Shown here one piece after another: positions 1 through 5,186 of a stretch of 5,186 nucleotides of DNA (its first letter is position 1; every line of letters starts with the position of its first letter). This DNA is from Planctomycetota bacterium (GTDB taxonomy: Bacteria; Planctomycetota; UBA1135; UBA2386): assembly GCA_003235605.1 (NCBI GenBank), contig QJVU01000176.1, forward strand, positions 1 through 5,186. The letters run 5' to 3'. The notes below the pieces were generated by a model that was given only the letters and a program-made list of their open reading frames with translations, did no database searches and had not been told where the DNA came from. Position numbers and translations under genes: made by a program.

Positions 1-563
1 ACGAGGTCGACGGCATACACATGGACTACATCCGGTTTCCGGGAGATGCTCCTGCGGATGCGCCCGCGGATACCCTGAGCCGCAGCCTGTTCCTCGAGGC
101 GCGCGGGCCGGAACCGGGGAAGGACAAAGAGGCCTTCGCGAGGTGGAGACAGGAGTGCGTGACCCAGCTGGTGCGGGATGTGCGGAAGCAACTCGCCCGC
201 CTTCATCGGCCGGTCGAACTGACCGTTGCGGTCATGGCCGACCCGGAGAAGATGGGCGCGAGGGTCCATCAGGACTGGGTGTCGTGGGCCCGTCACGGCA
301 CCATCGACGCCGTGTTTCCCATGGCCTACGGGGACGACGACGATCGCTTCCGCAAGCAGGTCGGCACGTGTGTCACGGCGGCCGGATCGGTTCCGGTGAT
401 CGCCGGGGTGGGGGCCTACCGGCATCAGGACCCGGGCAAGACCGTCGGCCAGATGGATGCGGCGATTGCCCTGGGGGCGCGAGGCATCGCCATCTACGGC
501 TACAGCAAGTTCGTGGAGCGGGACTGGGCGAGAGCTGTTACCGCCTGGCATCCCCGGCGGTAG
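1..563 (+). CDS. Glycoside hydrolase-like 10 (GHL10/DUF187) family protein, C-terminal part
   Basis: The 5' end lies outside the window; the reading frame is open from base 3 and ends at TAG 561-563, giving 186 visible residues. The visible part opens with EVDGIHMDYIRFP, the hallmark strand of the GHL10 (YngK-like, formerly DUF187) TIM barrel, normally written DGIHLDYIRYP. Later barrel elements follow in the expected order: an amphipathic helix with VTQLVRDVRKQL (about residues 53-64), QDWVSWARHG (about 90-99), a strand FPMAYGDD (about 105-112), PVIAGVGAY (about 131-139) and GARGIAIYGYSKF near the end. Family members are predicted exported glycosidases or peptidoglycan/polysaccharide-acting enzymes, but few have a known substrate. 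ATG 21 is an internal methionine within the motif, not the start. The barrel ends normally with no extra C-terminal domain. A short acidic run (GDDDD) follows the PMAYG strand. The family call is firm; substrate and export cannot be judged without the N-terminus. Confidence 0.86.
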   Translation, partial: EVDGIHMDYIRFPGDAPADAPADTLSRSLFLEARGPEPGKDKEAFARWRQECVTQLVRDVRKQLARLHRPVELTVAVMADPEKMGARVHQDWVSWARHGTIDAVFPMAYGDDDDRFRKQVGTCVTAAGSVPVIAGVGAYRHQDPGKTVGQMDAAIALGARGIAIYGYSKFVERDWARAVTAWHPRR

Positions 564-569
564 CGCCGG
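554..569 (+). terminator. GC hairpin over the stop codon, possible terminator
   Basis: CCGGCG (554-559) and CGCCGG (564-569) form a perfect 6-bp all-GC stem with a GTAG tetraloop that contains the TAG stop codon of the GHL10 gene. It lies between two convergent genes, where a bidirectional terminator would be useful. No T-run follows on either strand, so it is not a canonical intrinsic terminator. In DNA this GC-rich, such a stem can arise by chance. Confidence 0.28.
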
Positions 570-614
570 TTGGCGAAGCCGCGGCCCCGAATGCCCCGAC
601 TACAGCGCCGCCTG

Positions 615-2081
615 CTATCGGCCCATGAGCAGCCGCAGGTACTGCGTCGCGCTCGCACCGAATGCGTTGGCCTTCGCATCCCAAGGAAACACCTGGAGGT
701 AGAGGCTGTGACCTCTGAGCTTGGGGTTGTCCGGCACCGGGAACAGTGAGCTGAAGGTGCCGAAATCGTCCGCCTTGCCGGTCAATAGCACGTCGACCGG
801 CATGTAGAGCAGGCAGGAAGCCGTCCCCGGAAGCAGGAGCGGCGTCTTCATCCGCGAGGCACCGAGCACCAGGAAGTAGGGCGCCTGCGATGGTAGGCGG
901 CTGCCGACGAGCTGCCACGCCGAGCCGATCGACGGCACGCCCTGGAATGTGAGCGCGGGGATCTTGCCCGAGCCCCCGGGGCACCCCCGGCCATACGAGT
1001 CGATCGCCGCCTCCTCGTAGCACAGTTTCATGTGCAGCGCCCCGCTGGTCTGACGTGTCCCGAGCTTGGGGGGCGTGGTCTTCCACCCCGTTGCGAATAC
1101 ACGTTCCCGATCAACCGTCCTCGATGAACCGTCCGAAACGCCGAGGATGTGGGCGCCGGTCACCAAGATGTCGACTACCAGGGGGCCCTTGTTGGGTTCG
1201 TAGAGGAACCGGCGCTGCAGACCAATCATGCGGAACGTGTCGTAGAGTACCGGCCAGTCGTGGTTCTCCACGTCGAGCACCGTGACTGGGTTGGCCAGGT
1301 TGGCGTCGAAGTCGGTGGACAGGGTCCCCGCGGTCCCGGCGAGGTAACTCAGCTGGACGCGGAGCGTATCGAAGTGCCGTTGACCCGTCGTCGCGGACTT
1401 GAAGGCGAGCGACGTGATCCAGCCGACGCCCGCACAGTTGACGCGGAACGCCCACTTCGTGTCGTCGAAAGGTCCCTTCCAGGTGGTTGATCCGGTGAGC
1501 GGACGGCGGAAGTACGGCCAGGTCGTACCCGTCGTCGCCTCGGGTCGCTCCATCGTGTCGCGCGCAGTGTAGTACACGTAGAAGGCGGTGTTTGCCGGAA
1601 TCACGACCGGTGCTTTCAGCACGGCACGGTGCCAGCCGAGCTTGCTCGTCAACGCCATGATGCCGTAGTCCAGGCTCTTGCCGGGGAGGCCGGATTCCTC
1701 GAGGAGGATCGAAATCCCCAGGTTGTTCGCCGTGGTGATCGTGCTTCGGGTCAGCAGGTCGATGCTGAGAACGGTGCGCTGTCCGGCAGTGGGTGGGATC
1801 CGGTAGGCGTACAGGTCGACGCCATGGGTCTGGCCCGTCGTCGTGGTTGCCGAAGTGTTGTTGCCTGGACAGCTGCCACCCCCGATGTCGGTGGGCAGCA
1901 GCAGTTGCTGGTAGCGCTGGTTGCCAAGCGTTGCCACCTGCGCCAGCGTGCCGCCGAAGGGCGTCTGGCTGGTGCCGGTGCTCTTGGGGCCGGCGACTTC
2001 ATAGCAGGCCTGGGCGGGAACCCGGCACGCGAGTACGAGGGAGGCCAATACAAGGGTCGCGAACGAGACGAGGCAGCGCAT
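615..2081 (-). CDS. Secreted modular protein of unknown function, planctomycete type
   Basis: A complete 488-residue protein, ATG at 2081 to TAG at 615. The next in-frame stop upstream is the TAG of the preceding gene, and no other ATG, GTG or TTG lies between, so the start is well supported although no Shine-Dalgarno is visible. Residues 1-25 form a signal peptide (MRCL, hydrophobic core, then VPAQA before Cys26), suggesting type I cleavage after Ala25. The mature part is Gly/Thr/Ser-rich and looks beta-structured. I divide it into a domain around 88-216 ending WAFRVNCAG, a second around 235-315 (Phe-Asp-x-Leu-Arg-Val ... DILVTGAHILG), and a C-terminal domain from about 362 starting YGRGCPGGSGKIP and ending with GASATQYLRLLMG. 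Similar proteins occur in many copies in some environmental planctomycetes, with no assigned role. Six cysteines remain after cleavage (26, 71, 216, 354, 367, 423), compatible with disulfides outside the cytoplasm. No catalytic motif is recognisable. A structural, adhesive or surface role is only inference. Confidence 0.87.
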   Translation of the reverse strand: MRCLVSFATLVLASLVLACRVPAQACYEVAGPKSTGTSQTPFGGTLAQVATLGNQRYQQLLLPTDIGGGSCPGNNTSATTTTGQTHGVDLYAYRIPPTAGQRTVLSIDLLTRSTITTANNLGISILLEESGLPGKSLDYGIMALTSKLGWHRAVLKAPVVIPANTAFYVYYTARDTMERPEATTGTTWPYFRRPLTGSTTWKGPFDDTKWAFRVNCAGVGWITSLAFKSATTGQRHFDTLRVQLSYLAGTAGTLSTDFDANLANPVTVLDVENHDWPVLYDTFRMIGLQRRFLYEPNKGPLVVDILVTGAHILGVSDGSSRTVDRERVFATGWKTTPPKLGTRQTSGALHMKLCYEEAAIDSYGRGCPGGSGKIPALTFQGVPSIGSAWQLVGSRLPSQAPYFLVLGASRMKTPLLLPGTASCLLYMPVDVLLTGKADDFGTFSSLFPVPDNPKLRGHSLYLQVFPWDAKANAFGASATQYLRLLMGR

Positions 2082-2104
2082 CCGGACAGGGTAGCAGATG
2101 GTGC

Positions 2105-2123
2105 CGCCCCGCGACAGCGGGCG
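2105..2123 (-). terminator. Hairpin directly after the DUF1801 stop codon
   Basis: On the minus strand, immediately after the TAG at 2124-2126, CCCGC (2121-2117) pairs with GCGGG (2112-2108) around a TGTC loop. Two further outer pairs (2122-2123 with 2105-2106) form if base 2107 is bulged. No T-run follows, so intrinsic termination is doubtful. It occupies about half of the 42-base gap before the start of the secreted-protein gene, where it could instead be an RNA stabiliser, a leader structure or chance. Confidence 0.25.
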
Positions 2124-2540
2124 CTAGGAGCTGAAGTTCGCTTTGCTGTTAACCGACGCTTGGATCAGCTGGCGCAGGACTCCGAGGTCGATGTCCTCGA
2201 GGCGCTTGATGTAGAGGCAGGCCTTTCCGGTCTTGTGCTTGCCGAGCTTCTTCAACAGGTTCGAGCGATCCTTGAAACCGTCCATGATGTAGACGGATAT
2301 GTTCCCCTTGCGCGGCGAGAATCCGGTGAGAGGCCAGTCTCCCTCGCGACCGCTGGCGTACTTGTAGTGATACTGCCCGAAGCCGACGATGCTGCTGCCC
2401 CACATCGTCGCCTTGGCGCCGGTGACATCGCGCATGATCTTGGCAATGGTCTTGGCATCCTTGCGCTGCCGTTCGTCGATGATCGAGTTGAGGAAGGCGC
2501 TGACGCTTGCCTTGTTCTTCTGGGTCTTCAGCTCAGCCAT
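2124..2540 (-). CDS. DUF1801 domain-containing protein (YdhG-like)
   Basis: A complete 138-residue protein, ATG at 2540 to TAG at 2124. The family signature is nearly intact: FLNSIIDERQRKDA (16-29), a helix with IMRDVTG (35-41), MWGSSIVGFGQYHYKY (46-61), GREGDWPLTGFSPRK (64-78), then the strand ISVYIMDGF (81-89) and GKHKTGKACLYIKRLEDID (100-118). This is the length and layout of stand-alone DUF1801 proteins, small alpha/beta folds related to the YdhG group, with no established reaction. There is no signal peptide or membrane segment, so the protein is probably cytoplasmic. It starts 43 bases after the HEAT-VWA stop and ends 42 bases before the secreted-protein start. That position could be an operon, but DUF1801 genes are scattered widely and show no known tie to VWA proteins. 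No Shine-Dalgarno is visible upstream. The start is supported by the conserved N-terminal spacing and the lack of alternative starts between 2541 and the preceding gene. Confidence 0.91.
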   Translation of the reverse strand: MAELKTQKNKASVSAFLNSIIDERQRKDAKTIAKIMRDVTGAKATMWGSSIVGFGQYHYKYASGREGDWPLTGFSPRKGNISVYIMDGFKDRSNLLKKLGKHKTGKACLYIKRLEDIDLGVLRQLIQASVNSKANFSS

Positions 2541-2583
2541 GGTATGCGTGCAACGGACAGGTGTGTGTACAAATGAGAGGGGA

Positions 2584-4743
2584 TTATCGCATGCGGACGT
2601 GCTTGCCCCCAGAGTCCTTCGCCAGCCACTCCAGCACGTCCAGATTCCCGCCCACCGCGATCGTGTGGATCTTGATGCCGCGGTGCCGATTCCAGGACTT
2701 CACGTGCTCGCGGATCCGGTGGGGATCGAGCTCCACACCTGACGTGGGCTCGCCGTCCGAGAGCACGTACAGCGTGTCCACGTCCGGGTCCTCGAAAGCC
2801 AGCTTCAGGGTGTCGTAGAGGTTCGTGGGACCGCCGGCACCAAGGCGGTCCACCCACTCGAGAGCTGCCGCCCGGGTGTGTTTGGACGAGGCCGCGATCC
2901 CGGACTTGAGCCAGCGGCCGATGCCGAGGCTGAAGGCATAGATGTTGAATAGGGAGTCCGGTTCGAGGCCCTTGATGGCCTTCGACAGCTCTTCCTTGGC
3001 GACCTCGATCCGCGAGGCCTGGCGCTTTCCGATGTAGCGGCCGTGCACCAGGTCGGACATCGAACCGGAAGTATCGATGATGAAGATGACGCGGTTCGAA
3101 ATGATCTGGACTCCGAAGAACTCGTTCTTCGTGCGCGTGCGTTCCTTCAGCCGCTTCAGTTCGCGCTGCTTCTCGGCCTCGGCCAGATCCTCCTTCGAGA
3201 TCACTTCGAACTTGTCGCCCTCGGCCTTCCACCAGTTCTGCCACTTCAGGATGCTGTCACCGAACGGCTGGCCGGTCAGGGACCACAGCGCATCCGCAAC
3301 GAGCTTGGCCATGCGGCCCCTTTCCAGCGGCAGCTGGTGAACCAGCAAGCGGACCGAGTCCTTCTTCCGCATGACTTCCAGGGCGCGGATCGCGACCAGC
3401 CTGGTGGTCCAGTCCGAATGTCGCAGCGACTCGCTCAGGAGCGGAAGGCAGGCCCCGTCGCCGGTCCGGCCGACGACATCCAAGGCCGCGTTGCGCACGT
3501 CACGATCCTCGTGCTTGCAGAGCCCCTGAAGTCGGTCTTGCCACGCCTTCGAGCCGTTCTCGATCGAGGTGATGGCCTCGATCGCAACCGGCATGTCCTG
3601 GGGCGTCCGGGGACTGTCGAGCATCTTGTAGAGGGCCGGCAGAGCTTCTCGGTCCCGCCGTTGCGCGAGGACCTCGGCGGTCGCGCGCCGCACCTCGGGC
3701 GACTTGTCATCGAGTCCCTTGCGAACCCGCTTCAGGAACCTCGCATCGTTGATGTGTGCGGTGGCAAGCAGAGCAAAGACCTTCTCATGGGGTTTGCCGC
3801 GCCCCACGAGATTCATCACCTTCTTGTTGGCTGCTTCGTCGTTCATCTGGACGATCAGCCTGGCCATGCCCTGGCGCAGATCCTCCTGCGTGACGTCGCG
3901 CTTCTTCGCGAAGCTGACGAACGTCTTCACGATCCTCTCGCCCTCGAGATCCGCCAGGATCTTCGCGGCCTCGAGCCGCTCGGCTCCCGGGATGTCCACC
4001 CGCTTGAACAGCCACATTGCCATGTCGTGGACCTTGGGCGAGTTGCGTTCCCGCAGAGCGTCCAGGGCTGCCCATCGGATCTTCGGGTTGAACGCGCTCT
4101 TGACGGTGTCCACCAGATCGCTCTCGTCGGTGAGCTTAGCCAGGGCCGCGAACGCCAGCTCCCGGATCGGTTCGAACTCGAGCAGCTCGACGCCCCTCTT
4201 GTCCTTCTGGATCTCACGCCTCGGGTTCCAGACCTTGCGGTACCAGTCCACATCGTGCTTGGCGGCGCGCTTGACATGTTGCTCCAGGGCCATCAGGCGC
4301 ACCTGGTCGGTGGCTTCGGAGTCCACGATCCTGGCCAGGTAGTGTTTGCCCAGGTGTGCGCACTTGCCGAGGGACTGGATGGCGGCTTCGCGAAGCTCGG
4401 AATCCCCGGCGCTAGTCGCCTCCGTGGCCAGCTTCTCGAGCGCCGGCTGCTCGGCGTGCTCGACACCGTCGAACACAGGCAACGCCCGGATGATCTCCCG
4501 GCGCATGTAGATGCTGCGCATGTCGTCGTAGACCGAGACCAGCGCTTCCATCGCGCGGCGCGAACGCTCCTTGGCGATGTCGCGGATCAGCTCCGGCTTG
4601 ACGTCGTCCCGGCGGGTCTTGAGCTCCTTGATCCAACCGTCCAGAGGGTCTTGTGGGTGTACGGGGAGGCCGGTCAGGGAAAGACCGGTCAGGGAAAGAC
4701 CGGTCAGGGAAAGACTCGTCAGCAGAAGGCCGGGGAAGAACAT
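2584..4743 (-). CDS. HEAT-repeat and von Willebrand factor A domain protein with N-terminal hydrophobic export segment
   Basis: A complete 719-residue protein, ATG at 4743 to TAA at 2584. Residues 1-26 are hydrophobic and built from a five-residue repeat (LLTSL, then SLTGL three times), probably the core of a signal peptide or membrane anchor. Residues about 35-490 are helical and contain HEAT-like repeats, clearest at 341-376 (SPEVRRATAEVLAQRRDREA), 410-440 (DRDVRNAALDVVGRTGDG) and 443-460. After the tryptophan cluster WQNWW (501-505) and a charged linker rich in Glu/Lys/Arg (about 510-540) comes the VWA domain, about 541-719. Its MIDAS residues are all present: DTSGS (Asp557, Ser559, Ser561), Thr640 in GGPTNLYD and Asp663 in LSDGEP. 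The domain should therefore bind a divalent metal and could bind a protein ligand. The lead-in FFGVQIISNRVIFIIDTSGSM is a familiar planctomycete form. The partner is unknown; no MoxR-type ATPase or BatA/B gene is nearby. The ATG is the only standard start before an in-frame TGA at 4831-4833. Its n-region lacks a positive charge, see the findings. Confidence 0.93.
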   Translation of the reverse strand: MFFPGLLLTSLSLTGLSLTGLSLTGLPVHPQDPLDGWIKELKTRRDDVKPELIRDIAKERSRRAMEALVSVYDDMRSIYMRREIIRALPVFDGVEHAEQPALEKLATEATSAGDSELREAAIQSLGKCAHLGKHYLARIVDSEATDQVRLMALEQHVKRAAKHDVDWYRKVWNPRREIQKDKRGVELLEFEPIRELAFAALAKLTDESDLVDTVKSAFNPKIRWAALDALRERNSPKVHDMAMWLFKRVDIPGAERLEAAKILADLEGERIVKTFVSFAKKRDVTQEDLRQGMARLIVQMNDEAANKKVMNLVGRGKPHEKVFALLATAHINDARFLKRVRKGLDDKSPEVRRATAEVLAQRRDREALPALYKMLDSPRTPQDMPVAIEAITSIENGSKAWQDRLQGLCKHEDRDVRNAALDVVGRTGDGACLPLLSESLRHSDWTTRLVAIRALEVMRKKDSVRLLVHQLPLERGRMAKLVADALWSLTGQPFGDSILKWQNWWKAEGDKFEVISKEDLAEAEKQRELKRLKERTRTKNEFFGVQIISNRVIFIIDTSGSMSDLVHGRYIGKRQASRIEVAKEELSKAIKGLEPDSLFNIYAFSLGIGRWLKSGIAASSKHTRAAALEWVDRLGAGGPTNLYDTLKLAFEDPDVDTLYVLSDGEPTSGVELDPHRIREHVKSWNRHRGIKIHTIAVGGNLDVLEWLAKDSGGKHVRMR
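4666..4725 (-). repeat. 15-bp tandem repeat encoding the signal-segment core
   Basis: Three exact head-to-tail copies of the 15-mer CCGGTCAGGGAAAGA (plus strand) occupy 4670-4714, flanked by a degenerate copy at 4715-4729. Read in codon register on the minus strand, 4666-4710 encodes SLTGL three times and 4711-4725 encodes the diverged LLTSL, residues 7-26 of the HEAT-VWA protein. Because the unit is a multiple of three, gain or loss of copies would change the length of the hydrophobic segment by five residues without a frameshift. The exactness of the copies, synonymous sites included, points to recent duplication. Confidence 0.9.
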
Positions 4744-4746
4744 CCG

Positions 4747-4775
4747 ACGAAAAGGAGTTCCGGACAGTGGGTCAA
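4747..4775 (-). promoter_or_regulatory. Weak candidate sigma-70-type promoter before HEAT-VWA
   Basis: On the minus strand TTGACC (4775-4770) is followed after exactly 17 bases by TTTCGT (4752-4747). The -35 box is good, while the -10 box matches TATAAT at only three positions. If used, transcription would start at or just within the ATG at 4743, implying a nearly leaderless mRNA or a start further upstream. This is the only promoter-like pair I see in the 109-base gap, and it is weak. Confidence 0.18.
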
Positions 4776-4818
4776 GCCCGGGGGCGTGCCAGGAAACACC
4801 TGGCGATCGTCGGACCCC

Positions 4819-4842
4819 GCCTCCGGCCTGTCAAGGCGAGGC
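4819..4842 (-). terminator. Bulged GC hairpin after the upstream gene's stop
   Basis: GCCTC (4819-4823) pairs with GAGGC (4838-4842), and inside it GCCT (4826-4829) pairs with AGGC (4834-4837) around a four-base loop, with a two-base bulge at 4824-4825. It begins 10 bases after the TAG (4853-4855) of the minus-strand gene entering from the right. No T-run follows, so it may be a non-canonical terminator or 3' end stabiliser, or chance in GC-rich DNA. Confidence 0.27.
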
Positions 4843-4852
4843 CGTCTGCCAA

Positions 4853-5186
4853 CTACTTCTTGGTGAGCCTGGGCAAGGTGTGCCGGAAACCCGAGTCGCT
4901 CACGACGGCGGTGCTGCCCTTGGGGTAGACGCTCGCCCGGTTCATCCTGAACGGTTTCGGAGGCACCACGACGTAGAACGCCGGCGTCAGGCTGAACATC
5001 CCGGTCTTGCTGTCGTCCCACGCGCCCTGGAACCAGACACTCACGTTGGCCATCGCCGCGTCGTAGTCCACGTAGTGGTTGAACCGGCCGCTGTACGCCT
5101 TGCCACTTCCGGCGGTGCCGGGAATGATCGCAACCATTGCCAGGACGTTCAGGTGCAGGTTGTTGCATCTGGCCAGCAGGTTGATG
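4853..5186 (-). CDS. Unrecognised protein, C-terminal 110 residues only
   Basis: The reading frame enters from the right edge of the window and ends at TAG 4853-4855, leaving 110 visible residues that begin INLLARCNNLHLNVLA. The ATG at 5137 lies inside this continuous frame and need not be the start. The segment alternates hydrophobic and polar residues (NVSVWFQGAW, FYVVVPPKPF, STAVVSDSGF) and looks like beta-sheet. It has a single Cys near the left end of the visible part, several aromatic residues and a basic tail ending LTKK. I do not recognise a family. Its composition and the neighbouring secreted protein make an extracellular beta-rich protein plausible, but no signal peptide can be seen because the N-terminus is missing. 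It precedes the HEAT-VWA gene by 109 bases on the same strand. Codon-level sense is supported by the G/C bias at third positions and by the absence of an equally convincing protein in the other frames. Confidence 0.74.
   Translation of the reverse strand, partial: INLLARCNNLHLNVLAMVAIIPGTAGSGKAYSGRFNHYVDYDAAMANVSVWFQGAWDDSKTGMFSLTPAFYVVVPPKPFRMNRASVYPKGSTAVVSDSGFRHTLPRLTKK

Noticed and set aside
538..1086. A minus-strand frame overlapping the end of the secreted-protein gene and the GHL10 end.
   Set aside because: Its Arg/Ala/Gly/Pro-rich product is typical of an out-of-frame shadow in GC-rich DNA, and it overlaps two well-supported genes.
2022..2036. Possible lipoprotein signal (LVLAC) in the secreted protein.
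   Set aside because: The residue two before the cysteine is Leu, which fits the lipobox poorly, and a better type I site (PAQA before Cys26) follows directly.
1629..2576. A 315-codon plus-strand open frame opposite the secreted and DUF1801 genes.
   Set aside because: It is again aligned antisense to both real genes and runs across the gap between them. Its product has low-complexity composition and no recognisable motif.
4666..4729. Short tandem copies considered as a CRISPR array.
   Set aside because: The 15-bp units are directly adjacent with no spacers, are in frame inside a coding gene, and no cas genes are present.
4744..4767. Tat signal in the upstream extension of the VWA protein (RRMFF).
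   Set aside because: It depends on an unproven CTG start. The following core is very Leu-rich, more like Sec signals, so the twin arginine is probably incidental.
684..4803. The 13-base word AGGAAACACCTGG present at 684-696 and 4791-4803.
   Set aside because: One 13-base match in about 5 kb of biased sequence is near chance expectation. One copy is coding and the other intergenic, with no further similarity around them.
3043..4866. A 607-codon open frame on the plus strand, opposite the HEAT-VWA gene.
   Set aside because: It is in codon-aligned antisense register, where a stop appears only if the sense gene uses TTA, CTA or TCA, which are rare in high-GC genes. Its product shows no domain, whereas the minus-strand product has full HEAT and VWA motifs.
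4719..5168. A 149-codon minus-strand frame over the right end.
   Set aside because: Its product is Arg/Gln/Pro-rich, without structure-like periodicity. The competing frame ending at 4853 reads as a plausible beta-rich protein and stays open to the window edge.

Overview
The window looks like chromosomal DNA from an uncultured, high-GC member of the Planctomycetota. Two features point there. One is a secreted protein ending in a Gly/Cys-rich C-terminal domain (Tyr-Gly-x-Gly-Cys-Pro-Gly ... Leu-Pro-Gly-Thr ... Gly-x-Ser-x-Thr) of a kind that recurs in environmental planctomycete genomes. The other is a HEAT-repeat plus von Willebrand A protein with the phylum-typical lead-in to the MIDAS motif. 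No recognisable Shine-Dalgarno sequence precedes any start, which is common in that phylum. The assignment is by recognition, not by a search.

Layout: (1) positions 1-563, plus strand, the 3' part of a glycoside hydrolase-like 10 (GHL10/DUF187) gene. It converges on the next gene across a 51-base gap with a GC-rich hairpin at the stop codon. (2) Positions 615-2081, minus strand, a 488-residue secreted protein of unknown function. (3) Positions 2124-2540, minus strand, a 138-residue DUF1801 protein. (4) Positions 2584-4743, minus strand, a 719-residue HEAT-VWA protein whose N-terminal hydrophobic segment is encoded by a 15-bp tandem repeat. (5) Positions 4853-5186, minus strand, the C-terminal end of an unrecognised protein whose start lies beyond the window. 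There are no RNA genes, insertion sequences, CRISPR arrays or phage genes.

The four minus-strand genes run the same way with gaps of 109, 43 and 42 bases, so co-transcription is possible. Nothing in their predicted functions forces a shared pathway: there is an envelope or extracellular metal-ion-dependent adhesion-type protein, a small probably cytoplasmic DUF1801 protein and an exported beta-rich protein. I see no convincing new defence, mobile or biosynthetic system. The observations most worth checking are the repeat-built signal segment of the VWA protein, a 7-base word (CTGTCCG on the minus strand) shared by all three minus-strand leader regions, and the uncharacterised modular secreted protein.
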